A program made the position numbers and the translations under genes. From assembly GCA_029378245.1 (NCBI GenBank), contig JARKIF010000011.1, positions 1,054,001 through 1,118,000 on the forward strand: a stretch of 64,000 nt of DNA. Reading direction: 5' to 3'. This document shows, in pieces, positions 45,181-56,326 of the stretch. The DNA comes from Roridomyces roridus. Its lineage: Eukaryota > Basidiomycota > Agaricomycetes > Agaricales > Mycenaceae. Within the stretch, counting starts at the first letter, position 1. Each line of letters begins with the position of its first letter. Under the pieces are notes generated by a model. That model did no database searches. It saw nothing but the letters and a program-made list of their open reading frames with translations, and had not been told where the DNA came from.

Positions 45181-46012
45181 GTACAACCAATAGTAAATAC
45201 TTATCGATCGTAATCCATCGTCAACACTTACTCTTACAAAAGAAACCCCGTAGAAAAATGCAGGGCCGCGGACACAAATCGCAGGGAAACGACCACAGGA
45301 CAGACACAAAGATGCAACACAGGGACACAGAAGCACGAAACGCAGGATGCATGACGCAAAAGTGCCCACTGCCAAAACGAATTGAAAACGCAGGTGATCT
45401 ATTGGGCAGCGATGAGATCTATGGAGGCGGTTATGGCAAGGGCGATGGTGCTAGCCGCGCGGAGATAGGGGCAGCGCGGCGAGGACCGAGGATTTTGGTG
45501 TGGAAGACGAGGGAGGTGGCGCACCCAAAGTCCTAGTAGCCGACCGCTATCGCCGCGCGCGAGCCAGGCTTGCGGCACGCGAAATCCCTGGGCAATGACT
45601 CGGGGAGTAGCAGATGTAGCACTCGAGCCGCCTCGCACGTCAGAGGCATAAAAAGAGCGGCGAGGTGGCTCGAGACAGGGAGCAATGTAACGTGGTGACG
45701 GTTGCTGATCCGCAAACTCGGTTCTGTCGAGCACTCCAATTCGCGTTCGGTTCAGGTTCGAACCCGTTCGAGCCCCCACCAGTCCTGATGGCAAGTATCC
45801 CAGCAAAAATTGCACTGTGGCCGAGGATACCTGGTACGGAGTCAAATGGAGTGCCTTGGAGGCTCGTTTTGGGCTCGTTGCATCTGGCGCTGTAACGGGG
45901 CCACAAGGGATGAAATTTTATCAGATGGGTATACTTGCTACAGATCACACCGGGATTACCTTGGGATTACCAGAAATGTGGTAAATTTGCTGTGCAATAT
46001 AATTGCGCTGAT
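45181..46012. other. No gene recognised
   Basis: Between the LRR fragment and the duplicated upstream region. An A-rich stretch with agggacac/cagg(a/g) runs lies at 45240-45380. No coding motif is seen. Confidence 0.4.
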
Positions 46013-46024
46013 GGGGTTCATTTT

Positions 46025-46078
46025 CAGGGTTCGAACCTATTTCCAAACCGGACTTTGCCACCACTAGACGTGTTGCAT
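46025..46078 (-). repeat. tRNA-like remnant
   Basis: On the minus strand, cgtctagtggtggcaaag (A-box-like) is followed by aggttcgaaccctg (B-box-like) after about 20 nt. It is too short for a full cloverleaf and lies just upstream of the second 7-TM duplication. Confidence 0.35.
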
Positions 46079-46445
46079 ATGTATCCGCCCAGTGCTCTTT
46101 GAACGCGGAGGACAAGGGATTCTTCTCCAATGTGTCCGAGTCGATTCCACCTCCAATTTCCAGGAGGACTCGGTCGATGTGATACAAGATCCAACCGAGT
46201 CCCAACACCGGGGGCAAAAGCCAGGGAACCTCAAAGGAGGCTTCCCTCAAAGAAGCTTATTTTTGGCTTCGCTGGCTTTTGCTCCCCGTGCAAGCTGCCG
46301 AGCGTCGTACTCGGTTGGCATGCGCCCCTCGTCGCGACGTGACCCTGTGGCAACTTTTGAGGGCAGCTTTCTCGGCAGCTGTGCGGGCGCGCGATCATAT
46401 ATGAAGTCTGACGAGTGGGACCCGTTTGGCATACTCTTTCATCCA

Positions 46446-48138
46446 ATGGACGCTGTGACGGGGTGTGTTTCCTTCCAACCTCAGGTGTTCAACTTCTTAC
46501 TTGCAGACCACTCCTTATTGGAACTTGGATGAGCTCGGTAAGCGTTCTCCGTGCGAGTATTTAACCCGCTGAACAGGGATATTAGATTCTCTACTCGGCA
46601 GAGTTGGCTCAGGCTGCGATCTATTATCAGAATTTCAAAAACGATAAATGGTGCTTGAAGGTGCGTCTATCTCTCTTGGATCCCCACCAATCACCTCAAC
46701 CAGAGGTTTCAAGGCCTTGGTATGGACGACCGTCTTGATCGACACAGTTGGACTCTTGAACGACTACGCTTGCGTTTACTTGGTGTGCCATTCCCTCCAC
46801 TCTCTCAGCCTCCAATCTCAGTTCGTTAGTACACCATAAAGCATGCTGGTAAGCACGGTTCTTCTTGCCTCATTTTCCAGCCATTCTGAATCCAAGCAGG
46901 AGATGTTAACGTGGCGTACTTCGCCGACCAAAACGCGGTTGGAACCGAATCAAGTTCCAATCAGCATTCCTCTGATTCAACTTCAGACTATACCGGTTTA
47001 CGTTTTCACCACCGTTGCCGTAGCCCTTCCCGTCCAAATCTTTCTCGTCGTCCGGTACTGGAGATTGTGGGTTCAACTTTGATCGAGGGCGTATGTTTCA
47101 AGTTCTGAACGCAACGAACCAGCACCCACAAGAAGATAACTGTCCTCGTACTGGCTATCTTGATCCTTGTAGCTGTGCGTCGCATACTAAAATCATTTCC
47201 GTCCACTTATTTTGCTTCCTTAGTTCGGGGGATCCTTCACATGCGGACTGATGGTGGCCCTCTTCCCTGCCTTCAAAGACCGACACAAGTTGGCGATCCC
47301 TGCTACGTGCGTACAGGTTAAATCTCGCTTGACCTCGAATCCAACCCTTTATGTAAAAAGCCTCTGGCTCGTAACAGGCGCTGCAGCCGACCTGGGAATC
47401 GCCGCAGCGCTTTTGTGGGAGTTTTTGCAAGCTAAACCGGGGACCTCCCCCAAGATGAGAAAGTGCGTGAAGGCCAATGTTGAACAGAGCAGTTCAACTG
47501 ACCCAGAACTCCACAGTGTGATCAACCGACTAGTTGCGGTGACGGTTCAAACTGGAGCTGCCACAGCTACCATTGCGGTCGCAGCGCTCATTGGGTTCCC
47601 CTCCTCCTCCCGTTGACAGAATCAATGGCTGAACACCATCCTTCAGATTCATGTTGCACGAAGAAGGGAACAGTCAGTATTTCACCTCGAGGTCAAGAAA
47701 TTCAACCTCGACTGACTGACGTCGCCTGCAGTTGGCGTGGGTTTCGCGTGGTGCCTTGGTCGGACCTACGTTCTCAGCATGCTATCCAATCTCAACATAC
47801 GGAAAATGGCGCGGAGGCCAGCGCCGTCTGTGAGGCTACCCACGATACCGAGGACGAGGACGAGTGTCATCTTTGGCCAGCCGGGGTCGGACCTTGCAGA
47901 TACCGATACGTTTACGAGTCGGCAATGTGCGCTTCTTCTTCTTTCTCATTCGTTATATGCTCACTTAGGCTGTTAAGATGCAAATCAAACAGCACCGACC
48001 ATTGACTCACAAGTAGACGTTCCTCCGGAGGATGAGTTGAAAGTCAAGGACGACAAGGAGATGACTTGTGGATGCATCGAGATGAAGGTGCTTTCGTCCT
48101 GGAGTAAAGTCCAAGAAGACCAAGTGGACGTGTCATGA
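46446..48138 (+). CDS. Seven-TM membrane protein (DUF6534-like), tandem copy 2
   Basis: Same exon order as 42426-44112: MDAVTG, LLIGTW, the ILYSAELAQ exon with NFKNDKWCLK, LVWTTVLIDTVGLLNDYACV, the exon at 46930-47080 ending in IFLVVRYWRLW, FGGSFTCGLMVALFPAFKDR, LVTGAAADLGIAAALLWEFL and SVGFAWCLGRTYVLSMLSNL. The stop at 48136-48138 follows a Glu/Asp/Lys-rich tail. Coding parts are about 85-90% identical to copy 1 by eye. Both copies keep splice borders, so both may be expressed. The duplicated block includes about 380 bp of upstream sequence. Confidence 0.7.
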
Positions 48139-48299
48139 GCGGCCAGGATACTTGCATTTTCTTTTTTTTGGTTTGGTGGGCGAATTGGTGGGCGATATAT
48201 GGTATGTACCCAGAAGATGCTAATTATGTTATATAAATTGTAGTTGTCTGTACGTTTCTGGCAAATGCAGTTATTGGTTTTCTACTACTACACGTAAAG

Positions 48300-48925
48300 G
48301 AAGGTCAGTGTCTCAAACGGAAAAGCTGAGCTCTTAGGAGACCTGAAGGATGGCGATTCTAAAACATTTTGTAGATTTTAAGCTTCTCAGCTGAACAGAA
48401 CACAAAAGATGTATAGGTTGTTTGGCTAAAAGCCGGGTTGCACCAAGCAAGGTATTTGGGTCTTTCGATCCCTTTTACACTGGTATCCAAAGAATCCAGC
48501 GACTGATACTACACGGATTGCACAAATTCCAATAAGTCCTGAACCAATTCCTGACACTGAACACACAACCAGACCCTAACTGACACACAAACCGTACCAA
48601 GCCGTAGCAAGCCTTCCAAAGCTGCCACTGAGCTGAAACTCAACTGTTTCAACAACCCTAATCACTCAATCCAACTGGCACTCGAACCAAACTATGATTC
48701 AAACTCGATTCACACAACGGGAGCCAGCAAAACAACAATTTTGAATTTAGAGTTTCAAGGGTGATTGCTAAAGCTACGCAAATCACAATGCACCGTCGAA
48801 AGCCTCGGACAAATCCCGTAGTCACAGCTGGTAGCTTGCTAGTGGGGGGAGTATCTGCTGCCCTCTTGGGTAGCACTCTATCTACTTTATACATGTCCGA
48901 GAATCATATGATACACCTTTAGGAC
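48300..48925 (-). repeat. LTR-like repeat, copy 1
   Basis: Reverse complement aligns with 63015-63510. Shared landmarks are atcatatgattctcgga, gtataaagtagatagagtgc (TATA-like), tttgtccgaggctttcgac, the agagacccaaa(a/t)acc block and a ctacaaaa.g.tttagaatcg block. No coding sequence is present; probably a solo LTR or non-autonomous LTR element. Exact ends not determined. Confidence 0.6.
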
Positions 48926-49234
48926 CTGTATTTCCCCTCTAATAGGGAGGGACAACCCACGGTGGTGTCCATTCTAATTGGAAAGGATAGAGGCCGGGTC
49001 CCTATGTTGCAATAAAGAGCGCGACAAAGGTCGCAATAAAGTCCCAATATACCACGTAAAGACTTACCAAGTGCAAGTAATAGGTAGTGTTGCGATAAAG
49101 TCGTGCCGAATGATCCCCCATCGTGATCTTAGCCCAAAAAGGAAGTCCAAGAAAAAAACAGTCAATTCAAGTCACTATACAGTACAAACACATCGTTAAG
49201 GCCAAGAAAGCAGTATATACAATACATGTAGCGT

Positions 49235-51740
49235 TCAGTCTTCCTCCACCTCCGGCAAGACAATGTCGCACGCACGAACGCCGGGAGGGCCGACCCTCTT
49301 CCCCCGAGTCACATTAGGCGCGCTATTCCAAGCAGGCCTCGGCCGCGGCAGCTCCACGACAAGCTTGGCCTTCTTGGCAACGGGCTGCTCGTCTTCATCC
49401 TGGGAGTCATCCCGCGCACGCTTGTCGACAGTCTTCTTCCTCTTTTTCACCGCCTGCTCCTCAGGTTCCTTGGTGGTGCGGCGACGCTTGGCGGGAGGAC
49501 CTTGCTTCGTCGACACCACCTGCTCCTCGCCCTCGTCGTCATCATCACTCCCTTCATCGCTCCCACTCTCGTTCCCGCCCTTGAGCTCACGCATCTGCCT
49601 CTCATGCTTCCCCCGCTCCTCTACCATCCGTCTAGCGTGCTCATCCACCGCAGCTCCGTTGGGTACATGCTTCCCGTTCTTGAAGATGTATTTGGGGGGA
49701 GCCTCCGTTGGGACGAAGGGCTTGAGAGCCGCTTTGGACTTGGTAGATGGTTTGGCAGGCGGCTTGGGCTTGGGGGCGGTGGACTTGGGAGTCGTTTTGG
49801 CGGTGGACTTGGAGGCGGCGGACTTGGTGGACTTGGACGCCGCGGCCTTGGTCGTTTTGGTGGTGGACTTGGAGGCGGCGGCCTTGGTAGACTTGGAGGC
49901 AGCGGCCTTGGTCGTTTTGGTAGCAGAGGCCTTGGTGGACTTGGACTTGGCCGATGCCTTTTTGCGTCGAGCGGTGTTGTCGTCCGAGTAACCCCCGTCG
50001 TAATCCACAAATGGCCGATCCTCGTCGTCGCTGGGCTCTCTGTCGTTGTCACCATCGTCACCGCTGCCCTGCGCCCCATCCTCCGCATCACTCTCGAGCT
50101 CTCTACCCTGCGTCTGATGGGTCGCTCCAAGGTCATCCCAGACCTTACGCTTCTTCCCCACCGTCGCCAAGCCCTTGTTAATTAGCTTGTTGAACCGCCG
50201 CTCCTCCTCCTCCTCCTCCTCCTCCGTCCTAAGCCTCTTCCACTTCATCGTTCCATCCTTCAGTGCCTTGTAGATGCGGCGGACATCGCCCGTGTTGCTC
50301 TGCTTGGCGAGTCGCTTCCAAGGAACGCCGGCAGGCCATCCCACCAGCGCGACGTGCTTGCCTTGGACAATGGATTTGATGTAGTTTTCGAAATTCATTG
50401 CAACGTTCGGTTTGCCGGTGACTTGGACTTCAAAGTCGATCAGCATGAATTCGGGATGAGGAGTAGAGGAAATGACTTACCAAGCCCGGACTTGATCATG
50501 GCAGCGCCAACGACTCGCATTTTTTCGACGGAAGGTGCGGTGATGGCACCTAGAAAGCGTCAATACATGAACAAGAACAAGCAACAAACGAGCAGCTTAC
50601 CTGAGCTCCGTTGGATCTGCCACAGCTCCAGCATAGCGTTGATGACCTCCGGCTCACGGTTGAGCATCTCGGCGCAAAAGGAAAGTGCCTCGCCGGAGTG
50701 GATAGCGACGGGAGCGGTGATGTCGCTGAAGTTCCCGCGAGTGAAGAATGCGAACCCAACGATGCCCGTACGCTTGTACAGGCCCGTAACCTGTATCGGC
50801 GCATTAGAAACAATCGAGATGAAATGAAGAGGGAGAAACACCCACCAGCTCGGAGAGGATAGCCAACGTACGCTGCGCATCAATGGCAGCTGCAACATTA
50901 TCACCCCGCACACCCGTCCGCTCGAGTACGCGCCGTGCCTCCAGCTTGGCTATCATATCCTCGAGGTGCTCGGGTTCGACGTCGGTTAAGAGCGAAGGGT
51001 CTTCCTTGATCATCTTCTTGACCTCGGCCATATTGAATCGATCTCCAAGCACCAACCCTAGAATACATGAGCAGAAGATCAATCAGGTAAGGAAGTAACT
51101 GACCCTCGTTCACGATCTCCATTACGCAGGACACCTTGGCGTTATACTCGCTCAACTTGCGCTTCGTCTTGAGCCCCGCACCATTGTACACCCGCCGACG
51201 AAGCTCCCTGAGGGCGATATTGTGCTTGGCTGCAACAGCGGGCAGCGCGTCCTCGAGGGCCTGCCGAATATCCCTGATATCGTCGGCCAGATCCTGGGCC
51301 TTGTTGACGCGCATTTGCCGGCGGAGACGCGTCATTTGGGCGCCGTTCTTCTCCTTGGGCTTGCGGTACCGCGCATGAGCAGTGATGATGGGGAGGTGGG
51401 GGTTACGGCGCGCGTGGGTATTAGGAGCGAGAGCAGGCGGCTCGACACCCATGTCAACCTCGGGGACAACAGGGATGACAGGCGTGGTGGAGACAATAGC
51501 AGGGTCTGGCTTGTGCATTACCACGTCCTGAGTAGCAGTCGAGTTGGTGATGACGGGAATGATGGCAGGGACGACGGGCGTAGTGGAGACAATAGCAGGG
51601 CCTGGCTCGTGCATTACCATGTCCTGAGTAGCAGTCGAGTTGGTGATGACGGGAACGACGGCAGGGACGACGGGCGTAGTGGTGGTGGTGATCGTTTGAA
51701 CAACGGGCGGACTGGGAGACAGAGCACCTCCCTCCGACAT
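49235..51740 (-). CDS. Agaric-specific repetitive-family protein, unknown function
   Basis: Starts MSEGGALSPSPPVVQT at 51740; introns near 51110-51060, 50850-50790, 50600-50550 and 50480-50450; stop at 49235. About 790 aa. The N-terminal part contains a 32-aa tandem repeat (96-bp DNA period, 51481-51680). A helical, basic region (RLRRQMRVNKAQDLADDIRD, ITAHARYRKP) follows, then the conserved block ERTGVRGDNVAAAIDAQRTL ... LYKRTGIVGFAFFTRGNFSD and WPAGVPWKRL. The C-terminal half is low complexity: Glu runs, about eight Lys-Ser-Thr-Lys-Ala-Ala-Ala-type repeats, then acidic and KKRKK/KRRR clusters. I know such proteins as highly multicopy in agaric genomes, often beside transposons, with no assigned function. 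Likely nuclear by charge. Confidence 0.7.
51481..51690. repeat. 96-bp in-frame tandem repeat
   Basis: Two full copies plus a partial one, starting at 51481, 51577 and 51673 (each ggcgt(a/g)gtgg...). The period of 96 bp keeps the frame and gives a 32-aa protein repeat. Confidence 0.8.
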
Positions 51741-51829
51741 TTTGAGTAGAGTGGCTGGATACAGAAGAGGTAGCAGCTATGGACAACGTCAGCCTCGGCG
51801 ACGGATGAGAGAGAGAGGGTGATACCACC

Positions 51830-52060
51830 CTGGGTTGTAGCCACAATGCATTGTACCTTGCCGTGGCAGGGGGGTACATTCAAATAAGGTGACACCTTGA
51901 CAAGGCAGCCATCATGTGCCCACATTGCAATGTACCTTTGGCAGTGCACAGCAAAGAAATTAAAATGCAGCAAGGGGGAATTGAACCAAAAGCCTCCTGC
52001 TGTCATCCAGGGAGAGTGGATGGCAGACACCTTAACCAACTGAGCTAGAGAAGAGTGACA
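51830..52060 (-). repeat. tRNA-derived SINE-like element
   Basis: The minus-strand head has a clear A-box tagctcagttggttaaggtg and B-box ttggttcaattccccc about 50 nt apart. The tail carries gtacattgcaatgtgggcac and a second gtacaatgcattgtgg. The tail matches that of the plus-strand unit at 52345-52590, although the heads differ. Confidence 0.65.
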
Positions 52061-52131
52061 GATGGCTCTCCACATTAAGCCAAACTATGCCCTCAGACTG
52101 AGATCCAGCAGTGAATCGGCGGTTAGACGTG

Positions 52132-52157
52132 GGTTAGGTTAGGTTAGGTTAGGTTTG
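52132..52157 (+). repeat. (GGTTA)n short tandem repeat
   Basis: About five units of ggtta (gttaggttaggttaggttagg). It is shorter and of a different period than fungal telomeric TTAGGG arrays. Confidence 0.7.
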
Positions 52158-52344
52158 GTGCACCCCTAAACAAATGACATCCCCCCCGCGGCTTCGTCTG
52201 TGAGTGGAAGAACTGGGAATCCACTGTGAATGGGCGGTTAGGGGCGATATCTGCTGTGAGTGATGGTTAGGGGCATTATCCAATGTGAATGACAGCATCA
52301 GATCAGGGCTGGTCAAATAGGGTTGTGGTGGCATCAAATAAAGC

Positions 52345-52590
52345 AACCAGTATGGTTCTGTAGTGTAGCAGTAAGCAGTCTTTCCTAATATAGTAATCCC
52401 TACCCTGGAGGTCTGGGGTTCAATTCAGCCTGCTGGCAGCTATTTTGCCCTGCTGTGGCTAGGTGCAATTCATTTAGCAAGGCTGTGACAGGGTACAATG
52501 CAATGTGGGCACACTATGGCTGGGTTGTCAAGCTGTGGCCACAATTAAATGTACCCCCCAGGCATGACAGGGTACATTGCCTATGTGGTA
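52345..52590 (+). repeat. tRNA-derived SINE-like element
   Basis: The head has A-box-like ctgtagtgtagcagtaagc and B-box-like ctggggttcaattc. The tail has gggtacaatgcaatgtgggc and gggtacattgc, shared with 51830-52060 in the opposite orientation. Confidence 0.6.
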
Positions 52591-54589
52591 CAGCTACACC
52601 TCGTGATACTTGCCAGAGAGGAAGATGAAAGAGGGCGAACGACAAACCACCGGGCTGATGACCATAAAAAATCCAGGGCCTTTGTAAACCAACAGAACGT
52701 GTCCGTCACATTCCTCGTAAGAGCCGACAACGAGTCCAAGAAGCTTCCCTAGGCTGGTTTAGTACTATATTGCGGTTTAGTCGCAATACGTACCTCACAA
52801 CGCCCGGAAAGCCAAAGTCCCAGCCCGAATAAGGTGAGCCACTGTGCGTCTGTGAGTCTGGTGCTTGAGAAGAGAAGAAGAGAGGGCTCACCGCCCATAG
52901 TTTTGAATGCAGTTGATTGGAGGGAGCGGACGGTGTAAGAGGTGTTGGAATGCAAGTTGTCGACCCTCGCTGCGCCCTCGGAAACACTGACTGATGTGTA
53001 CACGTCACTGTGGCACCTTCCGCCCTTGCCGCACCCGTGTCGTGGCCATGCTCGCTTGAGGTAGTAGAGTGGCTTGTCGAAATGGCCGTTGGGTCAAGGC
53101 CGTGGAGCATGGTTGCTCAGGTGGAGACGCAGACCATTCGAGGAGGAAGACAAGAAGAAGATGATGGCATCATACATCTTGCGCCCAAATCGGACGACTT
53201 TTTCATTCACTATGGACAATACAGGATCTATGTACAGTAGGTATATTACATTTTTTTTTTCGACAGCACAACATGCAGCACATCATGAAAGCAAGAAATA
53301 TTTGACTCGTTCCCCGCAGAATGTATCACAAAACCAAGAAAAGCCCACCCGCCCCTCAGACACCGCCGCTCTCAGCATGAGTCCAGAACGTGAACTCGAG
53401 AAGTTTGTCGTAGTGGTTGTTCGCTGAGACGGTGGTGTGATGCCACATATGTGAAATCACTAGAATCACGGCAAAACCCGTTCTCAAGTAGCTTACAAGT
53501 CTACAATAAACAGCATCCCATCATGAGTTGCACTACTGCTGGATAAACACACCAATGAGTCCAAATCGAACATGCCGTGATCAGCCGAAGTCCCGAACAT
53601 TGATCCGATCTGATCGGCATCTCGGCACACAGCCATATCAATTGAACTCCGACACTTCAGCTGATTTTCTCCATCACGCATCCATGGAGCATAATGGATT
53701 GCATTCGGGTGATGTTTTGAGACCATCAGAAGGCCTGAAAAATGTGCCGAGAACAGCCGGCGCACTCAATGTTGCAAATATGTAGGATTTCTGGCTCGGC
53801 ACGTACAAACTGGACAACCACGGACGAAAGAAGCTCGGGGAAGAATTACTAATATTTCTGCTGGATTACAGAGAAGATGATAAACCATGCCCGCTCCCCA
53901 TTTGTGAAGAAGTTTCCATATGTCCGTCTTGATCCGGACCTTGGACTAGTATATAAAGGCCCGAGTTGTAGTCGGTAGTCAGTTCGCTTTTACCCACTTT
54001 TGTATAAGCATCTGTCCTCTCAATAAATCATTACAACCTACTCTGCTCATCGAGTGCTACTGTGTGCTCGCCGTCTGACGCCTAACCCCCTCTGATCACC
54101 GTCTGAACCGTTCCCGACCGCTTTTTCTCTGGTCATCGTCGGCCTCTGCGAAAAGGGTAATATTCTCTCACTGTCGTCTGATTTCTGTAAATCCCAGCCC
54201 GTCTCTGTTGGTTGGAGTTTCTCGGCAAACTCGGCCATAGCCTCCGTATTCCTGCCGAAACCGTTCGTCAGCCGTCTCCGTCTCATATCCCGCATATCCG
54301 TGTCTGCGTACCTCTGATCGCCCAAACTCACATTATTTCCCACTCGTTCGATTTCTGTGGCCAACGTCAAGCCTGAACGGATCTCGAATAGTATAAATTT
54401 ACATTGTCACAGTGGGCTTCATAATGCCTCGGCGCGAGGCAGCCAAGATAGCTTGACTGTGGTATTCAAAAAGTCGACCACGCACACCGATGACGGCGTA
54501 GAGGAGGGGAGCGTTGGGGCGTGGGGCGCTGTGGAGGTCCAAACGCGACTGCAGCACCATGAGTTCACCCTCGGACAGGTCGGTGATGT
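52591..54589. other. No gene recognised; possible LTR-like segment
   Basis: A minus-strand frame at 52706-53110 (with LTDAQWLTLFGLGLWLSG in a neighbouring frame) could be a small membrane-protein fragment but is not assignable. At 53950-54040 a tatataaagg box about 75 bp before caataaatcattac looks like an LTR or promoter/poly(A) pair. A minus frame at 54399-54623 (DLSEGELMVLQSRLDLHSAP...) may be a gene fragment. Confidence 0.35.
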
Positions 54590-54835
54590 AGGGACGGTAA
54601 CAGCAATGGAATGTGCCCTGCAACTACAATGGGGCGCAAACCAATGTGCCCTTTCTGACACAGTACTGTAGGTTGGCGGGACAATGCAATGTGGCAGCGA
54701 ACAGGATTCAGCATGCAGCCGTAAAATAGAATGCAACCAGCCAAAATCGAACCCAGAGCCTTCCAAAAGGCCCATCAATTACAACCACAAGACAATACCA
54801 CTGCAACAACTGAGAATGTATAAGTAGCAGATTTG
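54590..54835 (-). repeat. tRNA-derived SINE-like element
   Basis: The minus-strand head has ctcagttgttgcagtggtat and B-box-like ctgggttcgattttg. The tail has cacattgcattgtcccgcc, agtactgtgtcagaaagggc and gtttgcgccccattgtag. The tail matches 55330-55436 in the opposite orientation. Confidence 0.6.
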
Positions 54836-54984
54836 ATGCCACCACTACCTGCCTGTTTCTTTTGCCCAGGTTAGGTCAAGGGGTACCCTTGACCTAACCC
54901 AGGCAAATTACAGCGGAACCTGGGCCAGGCAAGCTGACCCAGGTCCAGGCGGATGTCATTCCCTGCTGAATATGTGTTTTTTTG

Positions 54985-55165
54985 GGTGTATTACCTAACC
55001 TAACCAAGCCGAACCAAACAAACCCAAACCTAACCAAACCGAACCTAACCTTCTAACCTTTTTTTACACTGTTCCTGGGGGTCCAAACCTAGCCTAACCG
55101 AACCCTCCTAACCCTCCTAACCTAGCCTAACTGAACCAAACCTAACCTGCTAGCCTAACCGACAA
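54985..55165. repeat. Degenerate CCTAA/CCAAA-rich tract
   Basis: Alternating cctaacc, ccaaacc and ccgaacc words over about 170 bp. Related words appear at 52132 on the other strand. No function visible. Confidence 0.6.
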
Positions 55166-55189
55166 TTCATGGCTGAATCTGAGTATGTT

Positions 55190-55440
55190 TTGGTACAATG
55201 ATGCTACCTGGTCTACAATGCTGGCTTGGCTCAACTGGATATTTGTGGTTTACATTATGATCATGAGACTCAACAGGTTTTTGGTTCGATCCCCGCCTCT
55301 GCCATTTCCTATTCTTTCCCAAATCCACTCTTCCCTGCCACATTGCATTGTGCACTCAAGCCACAGTACTGTGTCAGAAAGGGCACAATGGTTTGCGCCC
55401 CACTGTAGCCGGGGGGCACATTGCATTGTCCCTACGTCTC
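55190..55440 (+). repeat. tRNA-derived SINE-like element
   Basis: The head has ggctcaactggatatttgtgg (A-box-like) and tttttggttcgatccccgcc (B-box). The tail shares agtactgtgtcagaaagggc, gtttgcgccccactgtag and cacattgcattgtcccta with the minus-strand unit at 54590-54835. Confidence 0.6.
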
Positions 55441-56237
55441 TTAGTGGTCGGCGTCCCCAAGGAGGAACCTGATGTCGTCAAAGCCAACAGCGGGCAGAAC
55501 AGAAGGGAGTGCGGCAGGGCTGGAAGCAGGAGCTACCACCGTTGGTTGCGACAGCCATGCAAACTGCTCCTCTGACATGTCGGGGAGGGACGAGATGTCG
55601 GAGAATGATGAGGCAGAGGAGGCAGAGGGTGAGTGCGAGCGGGAGGACATCGCAGACAGCTGCGAGGAGACATCGGTGGATATCTCCTTGCGCAAACGCG
55701 AACGAGGGCTGGGGGATGAATTGCGAGCGGCAGTCGCAGACAGGTGCGAGGACACTAGATACAGTAGGTCTTTTGCAAAAGACCATACTATGTAATGGAC
55801 AGGTCTTTTGCAAAATGTCCAACTAAATATTATCTATCTCAATCAGGTCTTCAATCCGATATCTCTGGCCCGGCTGGCGCTCGGATCACCCAGTTCATCA
55901 TTTCTCATGTTGCCAGATCAATCGTGCATAGAGGTGATGGCATGGCTGATGGCATCAATTGTGGCATGCAGGCCATCAGCACAGGACCGGTGCAGTATCA
56001 ATTGGTGATCATATTGGCCTGGCATTGGAGCGGCCATCAAAAAATGATGATGAGATCAAAGTTGTAGCCCTCCCTCCGAGCTACTGAACATCCCAATAAA
56101 GTTGTGCCTGAGAATATGTGGTTGGTCTGTGAGATTCAAAATACCGCCCAAAAATCAGCATCATAATGACAATCAACATGGTGATTTGAGAGGTGCTCAC
56201 CAGGTAGATATACACAGACAAGAACCTACTTGTATGC

Positions 56238-56326
56238 TTGCGTAGTCTATATGTAACACCCTCCCTTAATCTTCCACTCATGGGTCCTTTTGCTCTGGGT
56301 TCAAACCCCGGATATGTCTTTTTTTT
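56238..56326 (+). repeat. tRNA-like unit with pol III-type terminator
   Basis: gcgtagtctatatgtaacac (A-box-like) and ctgggttcaaaccccgg (B-box) about 55 nt apart, followed by a run of eight T. The organisation fits a pol III transcription unit. Confidence 0.5.

Noticed and set aside
49263..50185. Gly/Leu-rich plus-strand frames opposite the Lys-Ser-Thr repeat
   Set aside because: Antisense shadows of the low-complexity coding repeat.
52132..52157. Telomere-like repeat
   Set aside because: Period is five (GGTTA), only about five units, and internal; fungal telomeres are TTAGGG. Kept only as a short repeat.
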